From Paenibacillus contaminans (lineage in GTDB: Bacteria > Bacillota > Bacilli > Paenibacillales > NBRC-103111), in the NCBI RefSeq assembly GCF_003285015.1, contig NZ_QMFB01000023.1, positions 88,676 through 144,776 on the forward strand: 56,101 nt of DNA, given 5' to 3'. The notes beneath the pieces are model-generated. The model saw nothing but the letters and a program-made list of their open reading frames with translations. It had not been told where the DNA came from and did no database searches. Below are positions 23,400-31,727 of this stretch, in pieces. The number at the start of each line of letters is the position of its first letter. Position 1 is the first letter of the stretch. The position numbers and the translations under genes are program-made.

Positions 23400-26300
23400 C
23401 GTGCCTTGTCCGGGAACGCTCGAAATTTCCAGTCCCCTGCCGAAAATTTGCCGGAGACGGCGGTCCGTGTTGCGCAGTCCGATGCCCGTACGTTCGCCCG
23501 GCCGCTCATCCAGCACATGCTTCAATACCTCTTGTTCCATGCCGACACCGTCATCCGACACCGTGATCCCGATATGATCGCCGTTATCCTGTACGGATAT
23601 TCGCACGGTCCCTCCCTCCAGCCGCCTCAAAATCCCATGACGAAGCGCATTTTCGACGAGCGTCTGAACCGAAAGCGGAGGAACCCGGGCGGACAACAGC
23701 CGGCTTGGAACGTCCCATAACACGCGAAGCCGTTCTTCGAACCGTTCTCCCTCGATAAACAGATAGGCCTTCACAAGCGCCAGCTCCTGCTCGAGCGGCA
23801 CTACCCGTTCGGAATTGCGGAAGTCGAAGCTCCCCCGCAAATAGTTGCCGAACACCTCAAGCAGCAGCCGCATGCGCTCCGTATCGATCTCGCTTAGAGC
23901 CGCAATGGAGTTAAGCGTATTGAACAGAAAATGAGGCTGAACCTGCGCTTGCAGCCAAGCCGTCTCCATTCGCTGCCGCTCGCCGGCCGCAAGCTTCAGC
24001 TCCGTCAGCGCCCGCACCCGGTACTGGAGCTCCATCCTGTCGGCCGGCTTGGTTACATAATCATTCGCTCCGGCCTGAAATCCCGCCGCGATATCCTCCG
24101 GCCTGCTTCGGGCAGTCAGCAGCAGCACCGGCAGCTCGGAAATCGAGAATCTTCTCCGGATCGTCTGCGTCAGCTCGTAGCCTGACATGCGGGGCATCAT
24201 CACATCGGCGATGACCAGATCCCACTCCCGTTCATCGATCAGCTTCATCGCTTCATGCCCTGAGTATATCGCCGTTACCTGATACAGGGACGAAGGCAGC
24301 ATTCCTGCCAAAATACGCAAATTGACCGGATCGTCATCCACGACGAGCACCCGAGGCCTGCCTGTCTGCGCTTCGATTGCCGCCGTCGACTGCAGAAGAT
24401 CGGAAGCTTCCTCAGAAGGCGTATTCGCCAAGGGCCGCTCCGATTCGGCTCCTCCCCTTACAGATACAATTGCTGCCGGGGCCGATTCCGGAGCCAAAGG
24501 CAAACTGAGCCTAAAGATCGACCCTTTCCCCGGCTCGGATTTGACCTCCAGCGACCCGCCGTGCAGCTCGGCAAGCTGCCGGCTGATACTAAGCCCCAGT
24601 CCGATGCCGCCCATCGACGTCATGCTGGAATCCGCCTGCTCATACGGCTCAAACAACCGCCGTTGATCCTCCGGCGTTATGCCGATTCCCGTGTCCTCCA
24701 CCTCCAGAACCGCCCGCTCTCCGCGAACGACGCCCCGAATCGCTACATGACCCTGAGCCGTAAACTTCACCGCATTGTGAAGCAAGTTGAATAAGATTTG
24801 CACAAGCCTGTTTTCGTCCGCCATAACCGGAGGAAACGATTCGGGAATTTCATTGCGCACCTCGACCGGCTTGCCTTCCATCAAAAATCCCATCATATCG
24901 ATGACGCCTGCCGCTGCAGCTTGCGCCTGCACCGCCCTTGGCTCAAGCCGCAGCCCCTTGCCCTGCAGCCGGTCGAAATCCATCAGGTCGTTCAACAGCA
25001 AGGACATGCGCTTGCCGACTGTAATGAGCAGCTCCAGCTTTTCCTGACCGGCGGGACGAACGCTTTGCTCCTCCACCACGCTTCGCGCAATATTGATCAT
25101 CCCATGCAGCGGATTGCGAAGCTCATGGGAGGTATTCGCCAGAAAATCGTTCCGCTGCTTGTCCGCATTTTGCAGCTCCGAAGCCAGCTGGGCGGTCTGC
25201 TGCAAATTCCGGAAATACAGTCTGAACCAGTAGGAGGCAAAGGCGAAAAATACGATAATCAAATCTACAGGATAAAATTGCTGCAAACGCAGAGCGTAGC
25301 TGTAAGCATTCACGATGCCCCAGCACAAATTGACGGCGAGGCCTGCAAACCCCAGCCACAAAAAGATCGCATCGCGGTCAAGCCGCAGCGCAGCGCGCAG
25401 TGTCAGAACCGGCGCATACAAGAACCCGGCCAGCATAAGCGGCAGGGTGAATATATCGATCATCGAAGCGTAGGCTGCGGGCAGCAGAATGACCGCTAGC
25501 GTCAAGCACAGTACCAGCCCGCCATAATATATATGCCAAGGCCGCTTGGAGAGCTTCGGGTACAACTGCTGCACGAATCCGGTCAGCAGCGCCGCCACCC
25601 ATAAGTAGCTTACGATATTAATCTTCAAGCTGATTTCGTACGGCAGCTCCCATAGCGACAACAAAAGCTTGTCGTCCGTAACGAGAACCGTAATGCAGGA
25701 ACAGGTCATCAACACAGCCAGCGTTAGCAGCGCCCTCTGCCGTGCCCCTATGACAAAGAGGACGATCGAATAAACGACATGGATCAGCAGGAAGACGCAA
25801 ACGAGCAACTGCATCGCGATCGAAAACCGCTTATTATTCATTACTACTTCTTCGGTTCCGAACTGCATCGAGTAAAGCAGCCCGCCGATAACCTCATTGC
25901 TGAAATTGGCGGCGTGGACGACAATTTCCAGTTCGGAGCGATCCGTCTCAAAGGTGGCATTGTACGGTTTCTCGAAGGCGACGGTATCCTCCGCCGTCTT
26001 CCCCGGCACTCCCGCTCCCCCTAGCCTGACGCCGTTCACATACAGCTCGGAGGAGGCTACCGTACTGGGCACAGCGAGCGCCAGCCTCCTCTCGCCAGGT
26101 TCGCCAAGCCTGATGAGCAGCCTGTAGCTGCCGTAACCGGTCGTCTGTTTCGGGTCGGCGAATTGGCCTTTCCACGAGCCGGGCAAGGCGATTGTGACGC
26201 CCCCCGCCCGCGAAGCATCCGCTCCCTCCTCCAGCAGAAACCGCTCCGGATAAAACGTCCATTCACCTTCCAGCAAAATAGGACGGCTCCATGACGTATC

Positions 26301-26435
26301 GTGAAGGTCAAGCTCGCCTTGCACCGCGAGCGGCCGCTCGGTCGACCAGCTGGAATATATCCAAGACAGCCGAATTCCCGTTATGATCAAAACGAACAGA
26401 ATCGTTATGGTGAGCACGCGTTTTTTAGTCATCAT
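23370..26435 (-). CDS. Hybrid sensor histidine kinase with 7TMR-DISM-like sensor and two kinase modules
   Basis: About 1021 residues. One membrane helix is followed by an extracellular jelly-roll region (LEGEWTFYPERFLLEEG to VVHAANFSNEVIG), then seven membrane segments in the 7TMR-DISM layout. The first kinase core has HisKA with NTSHELRNPLHG (His437), N box LLHNAVKF and GGIGLGLSIS. A receiver domain follows (VLVVDDDP, phospho-acceptor Asp744 in IADVMMP, Lys in YVTKP), then a second, LytS/YesM-type kinase core with QVQPHFLFNTLNS (His835) and its own ATPase domain. Start is uncertain: ATG 26435 has no clear ribosome site, and the frame extends to 26582. No separate response regulator adjoins. 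The input and output are unknown. Confidence 0.85.
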   Translation of the reverse strand: MMTKKRVLTITILFVLIITGIRLSWIYSSWSTERPLAVQGELDLHDTSWSRPILLEGEWTFYPERFLLEEGADASRAGGVTIALPGSWKGQFADPKQTTGYGSYRLLIRLGEPGERRLALAVPSTVASSELYVNGVRLGGAGVPGKTAEDTVAFEKPYNATFETDRSELEIVVHAANFSNEVIGGLLYSMQFGTEEVVMNNKRFSIAMQLLVCVFLLIHVVYSIVLFVIGARQRALLTLAVLMTCSCITVLVTDDKLLLSLWELPYEISLKINIVSYLWVAALLTGFVQQLYPKLSKRPWHIYYGGLVLCLTLAVILLPAAYASMIDIFTLPLMLAGFLYAPVLTLRAALRLDRDAIFLWLGFAGLAVNLCWGIVNAYSYALRLQQFYPVDLIIVFFAFASYWFRLYFRNLQQTAQLASELQNADKQRNDFLANTSHELRNPLHGMINIARSVVEEQSVRPAGQEKLELLITVGKRMSLLLNDLMDFDRLQGKGLRLEPRAVQAQAAAAGVIDMMGFLMEGKPVEVRNEIPESFPPVMADENRLVQILFNLLHNAVKFTAQGHVAIRGVVRGERAVLEVEDTGIGITPEDQRRLFEPYEQADSSMTSMGGIGLGLSISRQLAELHGGSLEVKSEPGKGSIFRLSLPLAPESAPAAIVSVRGGAESERPLANTPSEEASDLLQSTAAIEAQTGRPRVLVVDDDPVNLRILAGMLPSSLYQVTAIYSGHEAMKLIDEREWDLVIADVMMPRMSGYELTQTIRRRFSISELPVLLLTARSRPEDIAAGFQAGANDYVTKPADRMELQYRVRALTELKLAAGERQRMETAWLQAQVQPHFLFNTLNSIAALSEIDTERMRLLLEVFGNYLRGSFDFRNSERVVPLEQELALVKAYLFIEGERFEERLRVLWDVPSRLLSARVPPLSVQTLVENALRHGILRRLEGGTVRISVQDNGDHIGITVSDDGVGMEQEVLKHVLDERPGERTGIGLRNTDRRLRQIFGRGLEISSVPGQGTTITFRAGKP

Positions 26436-26604
26436 AGTAAGGGGTATTCGACGTTTTTCGGCAATATTCCTCCACTGAAGGGCGTTTTCCTGCATATGGA
26501 TGTCAGCTTCATAACCCCGTCTTCTATAGGAAGACGAACAAATAGGAACGGACGATATGGTATACTGGCGTAAACATGGCATTTACATGAAAGAGGTATA
26601 CACG

Positions 26605-28227
26605 ATGGATCATGACCTCAAGTCGGATATGCCGCCGGATTCCGGCCACATACGGAATGAATTCGTCGCAGTCGAACGGTATCTTTGCCGGGAAAAACTC
26701 CATTTGGACAACATGCTTTCCCATGCCGTTCTGATCGTTGAAAGCGGAATGGGAATGCTTACGATAAACAGCCGTAAATACCCGGTCTCTGCCGGACGCT
26801 GCTATTATGCGCTGCCAAGCATGCCCGTCACCCTCGAGCCTTACTTCAACGAGGTCTCGGTAATTGCCGTCCATTTGGAAAGGCTTGCGGACAGAGAGCG
26901 CATTGCCGACAGCATCCGTTACACGCGCGAGTACGGCGGGTTTGCGGAATGGGGCGAGTTGGAGGCACCTACGGCGGATCGCCTGCTCCAGCTTGCGAAG
27001 GAAATGGTTCAGGCTTGCAAAAAGTCCGGACAATTGGCAAGTGCCTATCGGGATAAAATATTCCATGAATGGATGTATGAATTGGCGCAGGCCAACACCG
27101 GCCAGGAGGGGAAAGAGAACGGCAACGAAGCGATGATCCGGCGAATTATGAGATTTGTGGATCTTCATTATCACGAGGAATTGAATCGGAACTCGCTGGC
27201 GCAAATGGCCGGCTTCAGTCCAGAATACTTCTCCGTGCTGTTCAAGCAAATAAGCGGCAAAAGCCTTACGGATTATATAACCGCGCTCCGTATTCAGCAT
27301 ATGAAAGAACGTCTCCTATTTGATGATATTCGGCTCAGCGATGTCGCGAAAGAAGTGGGCTATAAGGATGAATATTATGTCAGCAGACGCTTTAAGCTGG
27401 AGGTTGGCATGTCGCCGACCCGATATGTGCAATCATCCAAACGAATCGTATCGCTGAATCCCCACCTGACCATGCATTTATTGGCTCTCGGCATCGTCCC
27501 GGCGGCTACGACGGCTTTTCCGTGGGGGTTTGGGGAATACGAAGCGCTGCTGCACAATGCCGGGTGCTTATGCCGGGAATGGACGACGGATTTTACATTG
27601 CAGGAATTAAGCGCGTTGCGCCCCGATTTGATTATCGGCATCGACAACCTCGAGCAGAGCCGCCTGCAGGATTGCCGCCGATTGGCTCCCACGTTCGTGG
27701 TTCCCTGGTACCTCACCGATTGGCGAGGGCACTTCCATATGCTCGCGAAGATTACCCGGCGAACAACGCAAGAGAGGGAATGGACGGAGCAATTCGAGCG
27801 GCAGCTGGCGTCGGTCCGTCAATCGCTGCAGACGTCCGGGCAGCTGGAGCAAACGGCCGCTATCGTCAATATCCGGGAGAAAACCGCATTCCTGTATCTC
27901 AACAGAGGCATGGGCAGTCAGGTCGTTTACTCGGAACTGAATTGGTCGCCTCCTTCAAGCGTACGTAAATCCGTCGTTGACCGGGCGGCCTCAGCCATCG
28001 ACCTCGCTGCCGTTCTGCCGCATTTTAAAGCAGATCGTATGATCGTTATAACGGAGCCTACTCCCCTAGCCGAATCGAGAACGGAAGCCATGCTGGCCGG
28101 CGAGCATTGGGAAAGCTACCGTCAACAGGGAGGACAGATACACCGGGCCGCTATGAGCCGCTGGCATGGATATGATCCTTTGTCCATCATGTGGCAATTA
28201 GCTGACGTCAAGCAGTGGATTCGTTAG
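26605..28227 (+). CDS. AraC regulator with siderophore-binding sensor domain, copy 3
   Basis: A 540-residue regulator with AraC N-terminal region (ESGMGMLTINSRKYPVSAG), double HTH at roughly residues 170-270 (LNRNSLAQMAGFSPEYFSVL, LSDVAKEVGYKDEYYVSRRF) and a C-terminal Peripla_BP_2 domain (IVSLNPHLTMHLLALGIVPA to the end). Start ATG 26605 after AAAGAGG with 9-base spacing. Unlike copies 1 and 2 I see no Fur-like box before it. It is divergent from the hybrid kinase gene. A binding lipoprotein with a Fur-like box follows 110 bases downstream. The sensor domain and that lipoprotein share only scattered blocks (for example AIVNIR). Confidence 0.88.
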   Translation: MDHDLKSDMPPDSGHIRNEFVAVERYLCREKLHLDNMLSHAVLIVESGMGMLTINSRKYPVSAGRCYYALPSMPVTLEPYFNEVSVIAVHLERLADRERIADSIRYTREYGGFAEWGELEAPTADRLLQLAKEMVQACKKSGQLASAYRDKIFHEWMYELAQANTGQEGKENGNEAMIRRIMRFVDLHYHEELNRNSLAQMAGFSPEYFSVLFKQISGKSLTDYITALRIQHMKERLLFDDIRLSDVAKEVGYKDEYYVSRRFKLEVGMSPTRYVQSSKRIVSLNPHLTMHLLALGIVPAATTAFPWGFGEYEALLHNAGCLCREWTTDFTLQELSALRPDLIIGIDNLEQSRLQDCRRLAPTFVVPWYLTDWRGHFHMLAKITRRTTQEREWTEQFERQLASVRQSLQTSGQLEQTAAIVNIREKTAFLYLNRGMGSQVVYSELNWSPPSSVRKSVVDRAASAIDLAAVLPHFKADRMIVITEPTPLAESRTEAMLAGEHWESYRQQGGQIHRAAMSRWHGYDPLSIMWQLADVKQWIR

Positions 28228-28303
28228 GCGGATTATTCAAGTCCAAATCATATCTTACAACTATCCATGGCAGGTTTTCAGGCCCTTCTGATATGATTCT
28301 ATT

Positions 28304-28318
28304 TGATAATGAGAATCA
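28304..28318 (+). promoter_or_regulatory. Fur-like box before binding protein 3
   Basis: TGATAATGAGAATCA matches 12 of 14 positions of the 7-1-7 consensus and ends 19 bases before the TTG start. Confidence 0.7.
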
Positions 28319-28337
28319 ATATTAGGAGGAATTTTAC

Positions 28338-29348
28338 TTGAAGCAATCAAAACCCTTTTGGGTCATGATGATGGCGTTTCTGCTGACGGTTGTGTTGTCC
28401 GCTTGCGCCAATAACGGCGCTCAGCCGCCGGCAGCCCAATCTCCGTCCCCTTCTCCTTCCGCAGTGCGATCGCCGGGGGAAACGGAAAGCAAAACCCCTG
28501 CCACTAGAGAGTTCCAGCACGGAAAGGGCGTTAGCACCATCCCGGTTAAACCGCAGCGCGTTGTTGCCATTCAATATACGGGAGCCATGCTGGCCCTTGG
28601 GGTCAAGCCGGTCGGTGCGGACAACGAGTGGGCGGCGTATCCGCTGCTTAAACAAGAGTGGGAAGGCATCGAGCATGTAGGGGATCCGTGGACAGGCCTG
28701 AATTTGGAAAAAATAATCGAACTGAATCCCGATCTGATCGTCACGCATGTCGAGGATACCTATGAGCAATTATCCAAAATCGCGCCTACGATCTGGATTC
28801 CCTGGCTGAAATACGATCCGCCGCAGCAAATCGCCCTATTCGGGGATATTCTGGGCAAACAAGCGGAAGCGCAGGAATGGCAGCGGCAGTTTCAAGCCAA
28901 GATCGAGCAAACCAAGGAAAAAGTCAAATCGATTATCCGTGAGGACGAAACCGTCGCAATTGTCAATATTCGTCCCCAAAACCAATTCATCTACGGCAAT
29001 AAAGCGATGGGCGGGTACGTCATCTACGATTTATTGGGCTTGAAGCCGCCGGAAAACGTACAGAAGGATGTGCTCGCCAAAGGTTTGGGACAGTTGGAAA
29101 TTTCGCAAGAGGTTTTGCCCCAATACGCCAATTCCGATTATATTTTCCTCTCCGTATTGGAAAAGGGCGGCGGCACCGAGCGGGCGAAGGAGATTAAGGA
29201 AAGCGCAATTTGGAAAGGACTTCCCGCCGCGATCGGCAATCGCGTCATCGATCTGGACTGGAACACGTATTTCACGACGGATCCGCTTTCTACAATGAAA
29301 CAGCTTGACGCGTTCGCAGAATTGCTGCGGAAGTCCGCTTCCAAATAA
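28338..29348 (+). CDS. Iron-siderophore ABC transporter binding lipoprotein, copy 3
   Basis: A 336-residue lipoprotein: lipobox VVLSAC, Pro/Ser linker, then Peripla_BP_2 (KPQRVVAIQYTGAMLALGVK, ELNPDLIVTHVEDTYEQLSK, FIYGNKAMGGYVIYDLLGL, FTTDPLSTMKQLDAFAELL). Start TTG 28338 with AGGAGGA 7 bases upstream. It presumably binds a ferric siderophore for an importer encoded elsewhere. Followed by a bidirectional terminator. Confidence 0.92.
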   Translation: MKQSKPFWVMMMAFLLTVVLSACANNGAQPPAAQSPSPSPSAVRSPGETESKTPATREFQHGKGVSTIPVKPQRVVAIQYTGAMLALGVKPVGADNEWAAYPLLKQEWEGIEHVGDPWTGLNLEKIIELNPDLIVTHVEDTYEQLSKIAPTIWIPWLKYDPPQQIALFGDILGKQAEAQEWQRQFQAKIEQTKEKVKSIIREDETVAIVNIRPQNQFIYGNKAMGGYVIYDLLGLKPPENVQKDVLAKGLGQLEISQEVLPQYANSDYIFLSVLEKGGGTERAKEIKESAIWKGLPAAIGNRVIDLDWNTYFTTDPLSTMKQLDAFAELLRKSASK

Positions 29349-29414
29349 GCAAACGGCCTGACAGCCTTAAATCGCAATCCCGGCTTAGCTTACGGCATTT
29401 TAACTAAATAGCGA

Positions 29415-29495
29415 TAAAAAAAGCACCTCAAGACTCTAATCGGATAAGCCGCCAGCCGGAGCTTATTCCAATTACCGCTCTTAGAGGTGCATTTT
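29415..29495. terminator. Bidirectional terminator between binding protein 3 and esterase
   Basis: GCACCTC (29423-29429) pairs with GAGGTGC (29484-29490), with an inner stem GGATAAGC / GCTTATTCC. Seven A precede and ATTTTATT follows, so T-rich tails exist on both strands and the convergent genes share it. Confidence 0.8.
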
Positions 29496-29580
29496 ATTAT
29501 AAGGTATCATTGCCTGCTCGCATTGCGATTGAGGCGTTGCGAAGGGAAACGGTAATTCCCGCCGCGAACAGTGTCTGCCT

Positions 29581-30516
29581 TTACGGATTTAATGCTTTGA
29601 CCAAAGCATGGATGTACCCTTCCCTGGCACGCCGACTTACTTCCGCGTTTGGTACGATCGCATCGAAGCCGTGGAAGCATCCGGGATACAGTTGGAACTC
29701 CACGTCCACTCCGGCTTGAGCAAGCTTTGCGACATAGTCGATGGTTTCATCGCGAAACGGATCCAACTGACCGACGCAAGTATACGTAGGCGGCAAACCC
29801 GCCAGATTTTCCGCCCGGGCAGGGGCGGCATACGGCGAAATTTCGCCTTTTGCCTGTTCTCCCAAATACATGCTCCAGCCGGCCAAATTACTTGAACGGT
29901 TCCAAATCGCTCTTTCGTCCGTTATTTCGTAGCTTGAAGGGGTCGTGTTCCGATCGTCGATCATGGGATAAAGAGGCATTTGAAAAGCGATCGCCGGCCC
30001 GCCCTTATCGCGGGCCATCAAAGATAATGCAGCCGTTAAACCGCCGCCCGCGCTTGCGCCGGCAATGGCAACCCTCGACGAATCGATATTCAGCGTATCC
30101 GCATTTTTCGTCAGCCAAACCAACGCCTCGTAGCAATCTTCGATTGCCGCCGGATAAGGATGCTCGGGCGCCAAGCGGTAATCGACCGATACGACGACGC
30201 AGTTCGCGCTTTTTACATAGGTCTCGCAAAGTCCGTCATCCATGTCGGGATGGCCAAGCACGTAGCCCCCCCCATGTATCCAAAGCAAGGCAGGCAAGGG
30301 ATCTTGATTGCGGCGGGCCGGCTCATAAATTTTTACGAGCATTTCCTGGCCTGCCGCTCCGGAAATATGGCGGGAAGCGGTATGAACGTCTTCGGATTGT
30401 TGGGAAGGTGCCGTAGGGCTTTGCCTTGCCATGGCTAAACCGTCAGGCAGATTCAACGGCGGAAAAAGCGATAAGATCGGTCTTAACTCCGGTAATACCC
30501 TGCTCACAAAATCCAT
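29581..30516 (-). CDS. Alpha/beta hydrolase, HSL-type esterase
   Basis: A 311-residue carboxylic ester hydrolase of the hormone-sensitive-lipase group. Oxyanion hole WIHGGGYVLG, nucleophile elbow GASAGGG, acid residue in LDPFRDE and catalytic His in CFHGFD complete the triad. Substrate probably short acyl esters. AAGGAGG precedes ATG 30516. It is divergent from an Rrf2 regulator whose gene starts 145 bases away, a common arrangement for a regulated enzyme. Confidence 0.9.
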   Translation of the reverse strand: MDFVSRVLPELRPILSLFPPLNLPDGLAMARQSPTAPSQQSEDVHTASRHISGAAGQEMLVKIYEPARRNQDPLPALLWIHGGGYVLGHPDMDDGLCETYVKSANCVVVSVDYRLAPEHPYPAAIEDCYEALVWLTKNADTLNIDSSRVAIAGASAGGGLTAALSLMARDKGGPAIAFQMPLYPMIDDRNTTPSSYEITDERAIWNRSSNLAGWSMYLGEQAKGEISPYAAPARAENLAGLPPTYTCVGQLDPFRDETIDYVAKLAQAGVDVEFQLYPGCFHGFDAIVPNAEVSRRAREGYIHALVKALNP

Positions 30517-30660
30517 GCTTCTTACCTCCTTGTTTTTCGCGATACCGCTTACAATTTAATTATGATTTTAATTTCACAATTAACGTAACACGATTTTTCA
30601 TGGCTGTCAATTTGGAGAAAATGATATAGTATAGAGGATAAACCGAAGCTGGAGGGAAAC

Positions 30661-31092
30661 ATGCAATTACTGATTCAATCCGGGGAATTGGGGCCTACTT
30701 GGTTTCATGTCGCGCTTCGCGCCCTCGTTCTGCTTTCGAAATCAGATGAAACCTTGTTGAAGAGTCAACATATAGCTAACGAATTAGGCGCGGAGCCGAG
30801 TTATGTGCGCAAGATCCTGGCTACGCTGTCCAAAGCGGAAATCGTATCCGCCTACGGCGGCCGGGAAGGCGGGTATACGTTAGCCAAAACGCCGCGGGAA
30901 ATAACGGTCGGTGAAGTCTACCGAGCTCTCGGCACATCGCCGAGCACGCCGTATTGGTCCGTTCCTTCTACAGGAACCGAGAAGTTTATTTCCTTGCTGA
31001 TCAGCAAGGCGGAACTGCAATTTCAAAGCACTTTGGATGCCTATACCATAGAGGAAATTATTAAACACGGATCGTCCATGGCCACTTCCTAG
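30661..31092 (+). CDS. Rrf2-family transcriptional regulator
   Basis: A 143-residue winged-helix protein: FHVALRALVLLSKSDETLL, recognition region LGAEPSYVRKILATLSKAEI and wing SAYGGREGGYTLA. The cysteines that bind Fe-S clusters in IscR/NsrR are absent, so it resembles the YwnA-like cluster-free branch. GGAGGG lies 5 bases before the ATG. The AT-rich divergent spacer to the esterase contains an imperfect TTAATT/AATTAA inverted repeat, a possible operator. Confidence 0.88.
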   Translation: MQLLIQSGELGPTWFHVALRALVLLSKSDETLLKSQHIANELGAEPSYVRKILATLSKAEIVSAYGGREGGYTLAKTPREITVGEVYRALGTSPSTPYWSVPSTGTEKFISLLISKAELQFQSTLDAYTIEEIIKHGSSMATS

Positions 31093-31230
31093 GGAAGCGC
31101 ACCCCGTCATGCTATAATCGAACGAACGTTTACGAACGGATACCTGAAAGTATATCCGATCGACGAGCCCCATTCGCAGTCCGTTTTCATTGCAAAAAGA
31201 TAATTCGCAGTGTGGTCATAGAAATGTTAA

Positions 31231-31357
31231 ATTGTATATGATTTTTCATGTAGGTTCGGCGAATTTCACGCGAAACGATACATTGTATATGATTTTTCGT
31301 ATAGATTCGTCGAATATAGTACGAAGTACTAAATTGTATACGATTTTTCATACACAC
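31231..31357 (+). repeat. 51-bp hairpin tandem repeat, locus A (3 units)
   Basis: Units start at 31231, 31282 and 31333, exactly 51 bases apart. Each opens with ATTGTATATGATTTTTCAT, which includes the stem ATATGA/TCATAT around a T-run, and continues to a TTCGnCGAA palindrome and a CGAAACGAT-like segment. The same repeat occurs inverted at 38.1 kb. No protein-coding signals. Confidence 0.85.
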
Positions 31358-31373
31358 CACGTTTTTGCTTCAA

Positions 31374-31420
31374 AAGAACCTCCGATTCCGCTGGTAGTAT
31401 AGGATGGAGGTTCTTGTTTT
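31374..31420 (+). terminator. Terminator downstream of the Rrf2 gene and repeat array
   Basis: AAGAACCTCC (31374-31383) and GGAGGTTCTT (31406-31415) form a perfect 10-bp stem, followed by GTTTT. Confidence 0.7.
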
Positions 31421-31507
31421 ACATAAAAAGGAAACATCTAGTAACTTCCACAGATTATGATTGGTTTCGGCTCATCCCCTTTTCCTTCTTTTAACTCCTA
31501 ACGCATC

Positions 31508-31640
31508 AAGGACAAACGACTTCGCCGTCCTAAACGCTTTCGAAGAAAGCGGCTTCGTAAGCATAAGCTAAGGACGTGTGCGTTTACCGTTGAAATATAA
31601 GCAATTGATAGGTGAAACATATAACGACTTATATTTTAAA
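31508..31640 (+). ncRNA. Folded intergenic element, copy 1
   Basis: Shares with 37927-38023 an ordered set of blocks: AAGGACAAACG, GCCGTCCT, AAGGAC, GCGTTTACCG, GAAATATAA, GATAGGTGAAACATA, TTATATTTT and an A-run. Complementary pairs are AAACG/CGTTT, CGTCCT/AGGACG and AATATAAG/CTTATATT, implying a defined RNA or DNA fold. This copy has about 38 extra bases in one loop, themselves able to fold (GCTTTC/GAAAGC). It ends just before the promoter of the MerR-GGDEF gene. I do not recognise a known RNA family, and transcription is not shown. Confidence 0.5.
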
Positions 31641-31648
31641 AAAAAGCA

Positions 31649-31679
31649 TTGACTTTCCTGTTATGGCAAGGTTTATCGT
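31649..31679 (+). promoter_or_regulatory. MerR-type promoter with 19-bp spacer
   Basis: TTGACT (31649-31654) and TATCGT (31674-31679) are 19 bases apart, the stretched spacing that MerR proteins correct by DNA distortion. The spacer carries an imperfect dyad ACTTTCC/GCAAGGT. Probably bound by the MerR protein encoded 49 bases downstream. Confidence 0.6.
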
Positions 31680-31727
31680 TAGCTTAAGTCATTCCGGCCG
31701 GAGTGCTTGACGAGAGGGTGTCCCTGC

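Noticed and set aside
24798..25499. 233-codon plus-strand ORF opposite the hybrid kinase
   Set aside because: Antisense shadow; the kinase motifs on the other strand are unambiguous.
31231..31357. CRISPR reading of the 51-bp repeats
   Set aside because: The sequence between the conserved blocks is itself related from unit to unit, so these are tandem repeats and not repeat-spacer units.
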